From Aliicoccus persicus_A (GTDB lineage Bacteria; Bacillota; Bacilli; Staphylococcales; Salinicoccaceae), in the NCBI GenBank assembly GCA_020741755.1, contig DYYI01000055.1, positions 1-33,544 of the forward strand: a DNA stretch of 33,544 nucleotides, read 5' to 3'. Position numbers and translations under genes: made by a program. Below the pieces are notes generated by a model. It saw only the letters and a list, made by a program, of their open reading frames with translations. It was not told where the DNA came from and made no database searches. Below, in pieces: positions 14,214 to 21,315 of this stretch. Every line of letters begins with the position of its first letter. The stretch's first letter is position 1.

Positions 14214-15560
14214 ATGACATTTGAAGGTTTAGGTGAACGCCTCCAAGCGACGATGGATCGCATCAAAGGTAAAGGTAAGGTCACTGAAGCAGATATTAAA
14301 GTGATGATGCGAGAAGTGCGCTTAGCATTGCTTGAAGCAGACGTTAACTTTAAAGTCGTAAAGTCATTTGTAAACGACGTTAAAGAACGTGCACTCGGTC
14401 AAGATGTCATGACATCGTTAACACCGGGGCAACAGGTTATTAAAATTGTTAGAGATGAATTGACTGCATTGATGGGTGGAGAAAACTCGCGTATCAATCT
14501 ATCAAATAAACCACCGACAGTCATCATGATGGTCGGTTTACAAGGTGCGGGTAAAACGACGACGAGTGGTAAGCTTGCACTGCATTTAAGAAAAAAGCAT
14601 AACAAGAAGCCATTGCTAGTTGCCGGGGACATTTATCGTCCTGCGGCGATTGATCAGCTTCAAACAGTCGGCAAACAAATCGATATTCCAGTATTTGATA
14701 TGGGTGACAAAGTGTCGCCACAGGAGATCGTAACGAACGCATTGCAACATGCACGAGATGAGCATTTGGATACGGTTATCATCGATACAGCGGGTCGTTT
14801 ACATATCGATGAAACACTGATGAATGAGTTAAAAGAAGTTAAGGAAATTGCAAAACCAGATGAAATCATGCTCGTTGTCGATGCGATGACTGGGCAAGAT
14901 GCGGTGAACGTTGCAGAAAGCTTTAACGACTTGCTCGATATTACGGGTGTGACATTAACGAAGCTTGATGGGGATACACGTGGTGGTGCTGCACTATCAA
15001 TTAGAAGTGTGACTGAAAAACCGATTAAGTTTGCCGGTATGAGTGAGAAGATGGATGGACTTGAGCCGTTCCACCCTGATCGTATGGCACAGAGAATTTT
15101 AGGTATGGGTGATGTTTTATCTATAATCGAAAAAGCTCAGGAAAATGTTGTACTTGAAGACCAAAAAGCATTACAGAAGAAAATTAAAGATCAATCATTT
15201 ACATTAGAAGATTTCTTAAGCCAGATGGATCAAGTAAAGACGCTCGGGCCACTTGATGAACTGATCAAAATGATGCCTGGTGCGAACAAAATCAAAGGTT
15301 TAGATAAGATGAAGATGAGTGGTAAAGAAATCGACCACGTCCAAGCAATCATCCGTTCCATGACGATGGAAGAGCGTGAGAATCCTGAAAAATTAAATGC
15401 CAGTCGCAAGAAAAGAATTGCTGCTGGTAGTGGACGCTCATTACAAGAAATCAATCGACTGTTAAAACAGTTTACTGAAATGAAGAAGATGATGAAGCAG
15501 ATGACAGGCGGAAAAGGGAAGAAGAAAAATCCATTCGGTGGTATGGGATTACCATTTTAA
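14214..15560 (+). CDS. ffh: Signal recognition particle protein Ffh (SRP54)
   Basis: Ffh binds hydrophobic signal sequences on nascent chains together with the SRP RNA and delivers them to FtsY. The 448 residues comprise the N domain (1-90), then the G domain with GLQGAGKTTTSGK (about 106-118), DTAGRLH (about 191) and TKLDGDTRGG (about 248). A methionine-rich M domain (about 320-430) has RSMTMEERENP, RKKRIAAGSG and MKKMMKQM, which form the signal-peptide groove and RNA-binding helices. The length is typical (about 450). GGAGGAAATG precedes the start. The SRP RNA gene is not in the window. A terminator/promoter junction follows at 15569. Confidence 0.98.
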   Translation: MTFEGLGERLQATMDRIKGKGKVTEADIKVMMREVRLALLEADVNFKVVKSFVNDVKERALGQDVMTSLTPGQQVIKIVRDELTALMGGENSRINLSNKPPTVIMMVGLQGAGKTTTSGKLALHLRKKHNKKPLLVAGDIYRPAAIDQLQTVGKQIDIPVFDMGDKVSPQEIVTNALQHARDEHLDTVIIDTAGRLHIDETLMNELKEVKEIAKPDEIMLVVDAMTGQDAVNVAESFNDLLDITGVTLTKLDGDTRGGAALSIRSVTEKPIKFAGMSEKMDGLEPFHPDRMAQRILGMGDVLSIIEKAQENVVLEDQKALQKKIKDQSFTLEDFLSQMDQVKTLGPLDELIKMMPGANKIKGLDKMKMSGKEIDHVQAIIRSMTMEERENPEKLNASRKKRIAAGSGRSLQEINRLLKQFTEMKKMMKQMTGGKGKKKNPFGGMGLPF

Positions 15561-15568
15561 AAATAATT

Positions 15569-15611
15569 GAACTTTGTAAAGGTAAAAGACTTTACAGAGT
15601 TCTTTTTCTTT
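15569..15611 (+). terminator. Rho-independent terminator after ffh
   Basis: A 13-bp stem with one G-U pair (GAACTTTGTAAAG, 15569-15581, with CTTTACAGAGTTC, 15590-15602) is followed by TTTTTCTTT. Its descending arm also supplies the -35 of the rpsP promoter. Confidence 0.9.
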
Positions 15612-15619
15612 GCTATAGT
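15591..15619 (+). promoter_or_regulatory. Promoter of the rpsP-khpA-rimM-trmD operon
   Basis: A -35 TTTACA (15591-15596), a 17-base spacer and an extended -10 TGCTATAGT (TATAGT 15614-15619) form a near-consensus SigA promoter. The -35 lies within the ffh terminator hairpin. Transcription would begin near 15626. Confidence 0.82.
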
Positions 15620-15656
15620 ATTAAAAGTGAAAAAGATTAGAGAGGAGTTTTTATAA

Positions 15657-15932
15657 ATGGCAGTTAAAATGAGATTAACACGTATGGGTTCTAAACGTAA
15701 TCCGTTCTACCGTATCGTAGTTGCTGATTCAAGAAGTCCACGTGATGGTCGTATTATCGAACAAGTGGGTACTTACAATCCTGTTTCTAAGGAAGAAGAG
15801 AACGTTAAACTTGATGAAGAAAAGGTATTCGATTGGCTGAAAAAAGGCGCGAAGCCAAGTGATACAGTACGTAACATTCTTAGCAAACGTGGCATTATGG
15901 AAAAATACCATAATGACAAATACAGCAAATAG
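15657..15932 (+). CDS. rpsP: Small ribosomal subunit protein bS16
   Basis: S16 binds the 5' domain of 16S rRNA and helps 30S assembly. The 91-residue basic protein begins MAVKMRLTRMGSKRNPFYR, the conserved N-terminus, and includes VVADSRSPRDGRIIE and GTYNPV. AGAGAGGAG precedes the start. It is the first gene after the promoter at 15591, and khpA starts three bases after its stop. Confidence 0.98.
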   Translation: MAVKMRLTRMGSKRNPFYRIVVADSRSPRDGRIIEQVGTYNPVSKEEENVKLDEEKVFDWLKKGAKPSDTVRNILSKRGIMEKYHNDKYSK

Positions 15933-15934
15933 TT

Positions 15935-16162
15935 ATGAAAGAATTATTACAAACAATTCTTGAACCGATGCTGGATTATCCAGATGCGCTTGACATCGAC
16001 GTTCATGAAACAAAGCATCATACGACGCTTAAAGTAAATGTACATGAAGATGATATGGGACGTGTAATTGGTAAACGTGGTCGTGTAATTAAAGCAGTTC
16101 GCACAGTAATGTCGAATGCAAATCTCACGAACACCAAGAAAGTGTTTGTTGAATTAGATTAA
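15935..16162 (+). CDS. khpA: KH-domain RNA-binding protein KhpA (YlqC family)
   Basis: The 75-residue protein is a single KH domain with the RNA-binding loop GRVIGKRGRVIKAVR (about residues 46-60). In Gram-positive relatives KhpA pairs with KhpB and binds many RNAs, influencing growth and cell division; this role is known for the family, not shown here. The gene lies between rpsP and rimM, as in Bacillus subtilis (ylqC), three bases after the rpsP stop. A hairpin terminator follows directly. Confidence 0.92.
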   Translation: MKELLQTILEPMLDYPDALDIDVHETKHHTTLKVNVHEDDMGRVIGKRGRVIKAVRTVMSNANLTNTKKVFVELD

Positions 16163-16190
16163 GGCATACCGTTTTCGGTGTGTCTTTTTT
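16162..16190 (+). terminator. Intra-operon terminator or attenuator between khpA and rimM
   Basis: A 10-bp stem with two G-U pairs (AGGCATACCG, 16162-16171, with CGGTGTGTCT, 16176-16185, loop TTTT) is followed by a run of six T. No promoter is visible between it and rimM. It probably reduces rather than abolishes expression of rimM-trmD. Confidence 0.8.
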
Positions 16191-16209
16191 CGATAGCACA
16201 AGGAGTTGA

Positions 16210-16707
16210 ATGCGCATGACAATAGTCATTGGTAAAGTTGTGAATTTCCACGGTGTAAAAGGTGAAGTGAAAATTCATAGCAGCTCAGATTTTATAGAAG
16301 AAAGACTTGAAGTGGGAAACAAAATATCGATAGATGAAACAGAGTATATGATTAAATCGTATCGCCAGCATAAAGGCATGCACTTGGTAACATTTGATGG
16401 TGTTTCAAACTTGAATCAGGTAGAACATTTGAAAGGTCACGATGTGTATCAAGAAGGCGACGCGATTGAAATGGCACTTGAAGAAGGTGAGTATCATTTC
16501 AAAGATATCATCGGATTGCGCGTATTCACGATGGACGACCGTGAAATTGGTATGATAAGTGATATCTTACAGACCGGTGCAAAAGATGTTTGGGTCATCA
16601 CTGGTGATAAGGAGTATATGATTCCGTACGTCGATGAATTTGTGAAAGATATTGATCTAGAAGCAGGGACTGTACGCATATCACCAATCGAAGGGATGAT
16701 TGAATGA
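16210..16707 (+). CDS. rimM: Ribosome maturation factor RimM
   Basis: RimM helps late assembly of the 30S head, acting with S19 and S13. The 165 residues form two barrels: the N-terminal RimM domain (about 1-90, IGKVVNFHGVKGEVKI) and the C-terminal PRC-barrel (about 95-165, with DVWVITGDKEYMIPYV). Two in-frame ATGs at 16210 and 16216 are possible starts after AGGAG (16201-16205); the second has the more usual spacing and would give 163 residues. The stop overlaps the trmD start by four bases (ATGA), so translation is coupled. Confidence 0.95.
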   Translation: MRMTIVIGKVVNFHGVKGEVKIHSSSDFIEERLEVGNKISIDETEYMIKSYRQHKGMHLVTFDGVSNLNQVEHLKGHDVYQEGDAIEMALEEGEYHFKDIIGLRVFTMDDREIGMISDILQTGAKDVWVITGDKEYMIPYVDEFVKDIDLEAGTVRISPIEGMIE

Positions 16708-17372
16708 ACATCCACTTCTTAACACTGTTTCCAGAAATGTACACAGGTGTGCTCGGCAGTTCAATCTTGGCTAGAGCGAAAGAAAAAGCAATTGTGGACT
16801 ACAACCTAATTAATTTTAGAGACTACTCAGGCAACAAACACAATAAGGTGGATGATTATCCATATGGCGGTGGTGCAGGTATGGTATTAAAACCAGAGCC
16901 AATATTTAATGCGATGGATGCATTAGAATTAAGTAAAGATGCACGCGTCATTTTGCTCTGCCCACAAGGTGCGCCTTTCAATCAGAAGAAAGCAGAAGAA
17001 CTGAGTAAAGAAAAAGAAATTGTCTTTATCTGTGGTCATTATGAAGGTTATGATGAGCGTATTAGAACGCTTGTTACGGACGAAATATCTATCGGTGATT
17101 ACGTTCTAACAGGTGGAGAAGTCGCGAGCATGGCGATGACTGACGCAATTGTCCGATTGATTCCAGGTGTTTTGAGCCGTGAAGAAAGTCATATCGAGGA
17201 TTCATTTTCAACAGGAATGTTAGAACATCCACATTATACACGCCCGAGAGAATTTCGTGGAATGAAAGTGCCAGAAGTGTTGTTAAATGGTAATCATAAA
17301 GACATCGATGCATGGCGATTAGAGGAATCTCTCAAGCGTACAAAAGAACGTCGTCCAGATTTATTAGAATAA
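16704..17372 (+). CDS. trmD: tRNA (guanine-N1-)-methyltransferase TrmD, short C-terminus
   Basis: TrmD methylates G37 of tRNAs that read CNN codons (N1-methylguanosine), preventing +1 frameshifting; it is essential in many bacteria. The 222 residues include the N-terminal LTLFPEMY, DDYPYGGGAGMVLKPEP, and the knotted SAM-binding core (FICGHYEGYDERI, SIGDYVLTGGE). The C-terminal HPHYTRPREFRG and GNHKDIDAWR are also present. It ends at RRPDLLE, whereas the S. aureus protein as I recall it continues for about 23 residues (245 in total). The catalytic core and linker are complete. The gene overlaps rimM by four bases, and rplS follows with its own promoter. Confidence 0.96.
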   Translation: MNIHFLTLFPEMYTGVLGSSILARAKEKAIVDYNLINFRDYSGNKHNKVDDYPYGGGAGMVLKPEPIFNAMDALELSKDARVILLCPQGAPFNQKKAEELSKEKEIVFICGHYEGYDERIRTLVTDEISIGDYVLTGGEVASMAMTDAIVRLIPGVLSREESHIEDSFSTGMLEHPHYTRPREFRGMKVPEVLLNGNHKDIDAWRLEESLKRTKERRPDLLE

Positions 17373-17395
17373 GAAAAATAATCATTATAGACTGG

Positions 17396-17424
17396 TTGTT
17401 TTATGCGTGGTATTATGCTATTAT
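17396..17424 (+). promoter_or_regulatory. Promoter of rplS
   Basis: A -35 TTGTTT (17396-17401), a 17-base spacer and an extended -10 TGCTATTAT (TATTAT 17419-17424) place a start near 17431, just ahead of the leader hairpins. Confidence 0.65.
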
Positions 17425-17430
17425 ATTTAA

Positions 17431-17498
17431 ATGTGTGAATACACAAATCACAATCATCCGCTGCTGTAAAAAAGTTTGGCAAGAAGATTGAATGGGAG
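17431..17498 (+). promoter_or_regulatory. Ribosomal protein L19 leader RNA (autoregulatory)
   Basis: The leader begins with a TGTGT/ACACA hairpin (17432-17445). A second helix follows, with CAATC (17451-17455) pairing to GATTG (17486-17490) and enclosing CCGCTGCTG and GGCAAGAA. This arrangement upstream of rplS, as I remember it, matches the L19 leader of Bacilli, by which L19 would repress its own mRNA. The second helix ends four bases before the ribosome binding site. Confidence 0.55.
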
Positions 17499-17506
17499 AA
17501 GATTAT

Positions 17507-17854
17507 ATGTCACAAGAACTACTAAGAAACTTAACGAAAGATCAGTTAAAAACTGATCTACCAGATTTCAAACCTGGTGACACTGTACGTGTTCACGTAA
17601 GAATCATCGAGGGTACGCGTGAGCGTATTCAGGTGTTCGAAGGTGTTGTAATCAAGCGTCGTGGTGGCGGGATTTCAGAAACATTTACAGTTCGTAAGAT
17701 CTCTTACGGTGTAGGTGTTGAACGTACATTCCCTGTACACTCACCGAAGCTAGAAAAAATCGATGTTACACGTCGAGGACGCGTGCGTCGTGCGAAACTT
17801 TACTACTTACGTAACTTACGTGGTAAAGCTGCGCGTATTAGAGAAATTCGCTAA
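17507..17854 (+). CDS. rplS: Large ribosomal subunit protein bL19
   Basis: L19 sits at the 30S-50S interface of the ribosome. From the ATG at 17507 the protein has 115 residues. It contains FKPGDTVRVHVRIIEGTRERIQ, here cited only by its core GDTVRVHVRIIEG, then FEGVVIKRRGGG, SYGVGVERTFPVHSPK and RRAKLYYLRNLRGKAARI at the C-terminus. An earlier in-frame ATG at 17492 has no ribosome binding site of its own, while GGGAG (17494-17498) sits eight bases before 17507. It has its own promoter and probable autoregulatory leader, and ends in a bidirectional terminator. Confidence 0.97.
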   Translation: MSQELLRNLTKDQLKTDLPDFKPGDTVRVHVRIIEGTRERIQVFEGVVIKRRGGGISETFTVRKISYGVGVERTFPVHSPKLEKIDVTRRGRVRRAKLYYLRNLRGKAARIREIR

Positions 17855-17879
17855 TTTAGCAATTACTCAACAGAAAAAG

Positions 17880-17912
17880 CCGAAGAATCCATGTGATTCT
17901 TCGGTCTTTTTT
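17880..17912. terminator. Bidirectional terminator between rplS and the M20 peptidase gene
   Basis: A perfect 10-bp stem (CCGAAGAATC, 17880-17889, with GATTCTTCGG, 17895-17904, loop CATGT) has TCTTTTTT on its right and AGAAAAAG on its left. It can therefore end both rplS and the convergent minus-strand gene. Confidence 0.93.
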
Positions 17913-19488
17913 ATTTTGTATAAAATTGTGTCATAACATCATCGAGTAACTTGGTCGTCGTTACAAATGCATGTTTTTTGTGCAGACGTTCCGTGTACTT
18001 ATGCGGATCTTTTCCAAACGGACCGATATTGATGAATGGTGTATTTAGCGCTTTCATATCTTCAAACGGAATATGATATGTTTTATCATAAACAGGTGTA
18101 TTTTTCTCATAATCTGTAAATGATGCATCATCATCTTCATAATCCACATAACTTAAATCAGAAATTCCATTGAAATAATGCATCACTTTAACATCATCAA
18201 CATGTGTTTTTGTTAATTCAATCAACTGTTCTATCAATGGATGATCCGTGTTGTTTACTGCTGGATAGTATGGTGGTGCAAACATCGTCACAACTGCTGG
18301 AGTTAGTTCTTTCATGCGTTGTAGCAGTTTAGTTACAATATCAAATGACTGCTGACGCATATCTTTTAATTGTATTGATTCTTGAATGATTTCTTCTACA
18401 GCTGTTCTGCCTAGCTTTTCATATGCATGATTTAGCAATGCTTCGTAAGTCATTTTTTTAATACTTAAAGTTGGTTCAATGTTTGATGCACGACATGCGG
18501 AACTGTATTTCTCCATCATATCTTCAATGGCATCATCTACGACTTGATTAAAAATCGAAAATACTTCATTTGCTGAACGTTGCATCGTGAATACATTGTA
18601 GATAGATGCAACATGATGTGTCACTTGCGTATTGTAATCCATCTTTAAATCATCTGATCGTAATGTAATTGGCAGTGGCGTTTGTTCACCATAAACTTCT
18701 TCATTAAAGTCTGTTTGATATTCCATATGTGTGTTTAACATACTTGCCATAAAGAGTGCATTCAATCCTTTCAGTGGCTCTCCGACATGTGTTTCAACAC
18801 CGTAGCTTAAAGCAGCTGGCATAATCTTTCCGATTGAACCTGTATAGATGTAGTAGTTTGGATCATTTGGTGTTTGCATAAAGCTCGGTTCACTATTTAA
18901 GATTAACGCATAGTTTAAATTTCTCTCTTTGCGAATTTTATTTAATACTGTTGTTGCTGTACGCATCCCTTTAGAATCGACTTCTTCATCTGGTACGGTT
19001 AGAAGTAATAAATTTACAGGTAATTGTTCAACCGATGCCTTTTCAATCATGCGAATGTGCTGCGCTAATCCCATCTTCATATCCATCACACCACGCCCAA
19101 ACAAGTATTCATCTGAGTCGATGTCTTGCTGAACTTCTAGAGGGAAATCATTTAGTGTTTTATATGTTTTAGTCAGTGCATCTACATCTCGTGCAATGTG
19201 TTCATAAGTGCCGAAATCATTCGTATGCACCGTATCATAATGGGACATGATGACGAGTGTTTGTGCATCTTGTTTGCCTGAATCATACAGTGCAGTTAAA
19301 ACGCTTAAGTCATCACCAGCATCATGTAATTCTATATTTTTATCGTTTTTCTTAAAATAATCCAATTCTAATAATAAGTCTTTGATATTATGTGGAAACT
19401 GAATTTCTCCTTGGGTTCCACTGCGTGAATCGAGTGAGACAATGTATTTAATGAGCTGTTCAAGTCCTTCAGGTGTTTGATATTTCAT
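17911..19488 (-). CDS. M20-family metallopeptidase, RocB-like
   Basis: A cytoplasmic dinuclear-zinc hydrolase of the M20 family, resembling the RocB group linked to arginine/ornithine use in Bacillus; its substrate is unproven. From the ATG at 19488 (GGGAGG five bases upstream on the minus strand) it has 525 residues. A longer frame begins 11 codons earlier but lacks a ribosome binding site. Metal and catalytic motifs are HYDTVH (83-88, H83 and D85), GRGVMDMKMG (131-140, bridging D136) and VPDEEVDSKG (165-174, general base E168 and ligand E169). There is no signal peptide. RocB-like enzymes are longer than ordinary M20 peptidases (about 400 residues), which fits. The gene is opposite to all neighbours and sits between rplS and rbgA, which in Bacillus are close neighbours. 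Confidence 0.85.
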   Translation of the reverse strand: MKYQTPEGLEQLIKYIVSLDSRSGTQGEIQFPHNIKDLLLELDYFKKNDKNIELHDAGDDLSVLTALYDSGKQDAQTLVIMSHYDTVHTNDFGTYEHIARDVDALTKTYKTLNDFPLEVQQDIDSDEYLFGRGVMDMKMGLAQHIRMIEKASVEQLPVNLLLLTVPDEEVDSKGMRTATTVLNKIRKERNLNYALILNSEPSFMQTPNDPNYYIYTGSIGKIMPAALSYGVETHVGEPLKGLNALFMASMLNTHMEYQTDFNEEVYGEQTPLPITLRSDDLKMDYNTQVTHHVASIYNVFTMQRSANEVFSIFNQVVDDAIEDMMEKYSSACRASNIEPTLSIKKMTYEALLNHAYEKLGRTAVEEIIQESIQLKDMRQQSFDIVTKLLQRMKELTPAVVTMFAPPYYPAVNNTDHPLIEQLIELTKTHVDDVKVMHYFNGISDLSYVDYEDDDASFTDYEKNTPVYDKTYHIPFEDMKALNTPFINIGPFGKDPHKYTERLHKKHAFVTTTKLLDDVMTQFYTK

Positions 19489-19616
19489 TACGACCTCCCA
19501 ATTGTATGTTTGTTTGAGCATTCGTTACTATTATATATAAAATAGTTGTATAATCATAAGTCTGAGAAAGCTAAAATGCTATAATTTATACATTAAGTAA
19601 TTAAGGAGGAACTCTA
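19489..19616. promoter_or_regulatory. Divergent promoter region between the M20 gene and rbgA
   Basis: On the plus strand an extended -10 TGCTATAAT (19577-19585) would start rbgA-rnhB; its -35 is poor. On the minus strand a TATAAT (19530-19535) with a weak TTATGA 18 bases away could serve the M20 gene. The region is very AT-rich, so these are only likely positions. Confidence 0.45.
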
Positions 19617-20480
19617 ATGAGTATCAATTGGTTCCCAGGACATATGGCGAAAGCGCGTCGCCAAATTGAAGAAATATTAAAGAAAATAGATGTGGTTATT
19701 GAAATTTTAGATGCGCGTATTCCTGCATCGAGTCATAACCCGATGCTTGATGAGGTCGTCAAAAATAAGCCGCGTATTATTTTACTCAATAAGAAAGATC
19801 TCGCAGACCCAGATGAGACTAACAAGTGGATTTCTCACTTTAAAAACGAAGGTCACCAAGTGTTAGCGTTAAACGGACGTGAGAGTAATCTGATAAAGAA
19901 AATCGAACCACTTGCTGAGATTGCAACTCAGGAATATTTTGATAAGCAGGCGGCAAAAGGTATTAATAAACGTGCCATTCGAGCAATGATTTTTGGTATT
20001 CCTAACGTCGGTAAATCAACGATAATAAATAACATTGCAGGTAAGAAACAAGCAATTACCGGTAACACGCCAGGCGTGACGAAAAAGCAACAATGGATTA
20101 AGGCAGGTCGTGATATGGAATTGTTAGATACACCGGGTATTCTATGGCCAAAGTTCGAAGATGAAGAAACGGGTCAGAAATTGAGCTTAACAGGTGCGAT
20201 TAAAGATGCGGTTGTACCGCTTGATGAGGTTGCCATTTATACGCTTAAGTTTTTACAAGAAAATGATCTTGAGCGTTTGAACAAGTTCTATAATATCGAC
20301 GTCGATAAAGAGAGTGATCCGATTGAAATATTCGATGCAATTGGCGCATCTCGTGGTTTGAAGATGCGAGGTAACTTAATCGATTATGAGCAGGTGACGA
20401 ACCGTGTTATCTATGATGTTAGAAACGGTAAAGTCGGTGCGTATACGTTTGATCAGGTGAAACTTCATGCGAACGATTAA
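19617..20480 (+). CDS. rbgA: Ribosome biogenesis GTPase RbgA (YlqF)
   Basis: RbgA is needed for a late step of 50S subunit assembly, around incorporation of L16 and nearby proteins. The 287 residues show the circularly permuted GTPase order: G4 NKKD (58-61) comes first, then G1 GIPNVGKST (127-135), G2 in TPGVTK and G3 DTPG (171-174). A C-terminal ANTAR-like RNA-binding region follows. The N-terminal WFPGHMAKARRQI is the family signature. AAGGAGGA precedes the start. The end overlaps rnhB by 14 bases. Confidence 0.97.
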   Translation: MSINWFPGHMAKARRQIEEILKKIDVVIEILDARIPASSHNPMLDEVVKNKPRIILLNKKDLADPDETNKWISHFKNEGHQVLALNGRESNLIKKIEPLAEIATQEYFDKQAAKGINKRAIRAMIFGIPNVGKSTIINNIAGKKQAITGNTPGVTKKQQWIKAGRDMELLDTPGILWPKFEDEETGQKLSLTGAIKDAVVPLDEVAIYTLKFLQENDLERLNKFYNIDVDKESDPIEIFDAIGASRGLKMRGNLIDYEQVTNRVIYDVRNGKVGAYTFDQVKLHAND

Positions 20481-21219
20481 AGTGATTGAAAAAGATATTT
20501 TACTCTGTGAAACGGTTGAAGATATTGAGGCTTTGAATCTTGGTGAAGATACACGCAAGGGTGTATTGAAACTGGTGGAGAGACAATATAGAGTCATTGC
20601 TAAGAAGGAATTGCTTAGAGAAAAGTTTGAAGTGATGAAAACCTATGAGAGACAAACTGGCGTGTTGCATGTAGCAGGTATTGATGAAGCTGGGCGCGGA
20701 CCTATAGCGGGTGATGTTGTGGCTGCTGCGGTCATATTGAATCCTGGATTTGAACTGTTAGGTTTGAATGATTCAAAACAGCTGTCTGAATCGAAGCGAT
20801 ATGAATATCGAGAATATATTATGGCGAATTCTGTGTATGGGATCGGTAAATGTTCTGCTGTGGAAATTGATCAATACAATATCTACGAAGCAACGAAAAT
20901 TGCCATGCAGCGAGCGGTTTCAGCACTGTCTATTTGTCCCGAACATTTGCTGATCGATGCAATGGAAATAGAGAGCACTGTACCTCAGACGAAAATTATA
21001 AAAGGGGATGCGAATTCCATTTCAATTGCTGCTGCATCAGTACTTGCTAAAACTGAACGGGATATGGATATGTTAAAGATGCATGAATTGTATCCGAAGT
21101 ATGGTTTTGATAAGCATAAAGGTTATGGCACAAAGGATCATATTGTAGCGCTAAAGGCGTATGGTGCATCGCCGATTCATCGAAAAACGTTTGAACCTGT
21201 CACATCAATTATAAATTAA
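20467..21219 (+). CDS. rnhB: Ribonuclease HII
   Basis: RNase HII cuts RNA in RNA-DNA hybrids and removes single ribonucleotides misincorporated into DNA. The 250 residues contain an N-terminal extension (about 1-65) typical of Bacillales. The catalytic GIDEAGRGPIAG follows (71-82, with D73 and E74), then LNDSKQLS (100-107), LLIDAMEI (161-168, D164) and SIAAASVLAKTERD. The C-terminal KYGFDKHKGYGTKDH is present. Its start lies inside the end of rbgA after CAGGTGA, so translation is coupled. Confidence 0.97.
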   Translation: MRTIKVIEKDILLCETVEDIEALNLGEDTRKGVLKLVERQYRVIAKKELLREKFEVMKTYERQTGVLHVAGIDEAGRGPIAGDVVAAAVILNPGFELLGLNDSKQLSESKRYEYREYIMANSVYGIGKCSAVEIDQYNIYEATKIAMQRAVSALSICPEHLLIDAMEIESTVPQTKIIKGDANSISIAAASVLAKTERDMDMLKMHELYPKYGFDKHKGYGTKDHIVALKAYGASPIHRKTFEPVTSIIN

Positions 21220-21251
21220 AACGATTACATGAAATGAACGGTCATACATTG

Positions 21252-21280
21252 TTTACAATCAATCCAACCTTACATATAAT
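21252..21280 (+). promoter_or_regulatory. Promoter of sucCD
   Basis: A -35 TTTACA (21252-21257), a 17-base spacer and a perfect -10 TATAAT (21275-21280) form a strong SigA promoter. Transcription would start near 21287, about 30 bases before sucC. Confidence 0.85.
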
Positions 21281-21315
21281 TGGAATGTAGGATATAAAAA
21301 TCTAGGAGGATGAAC

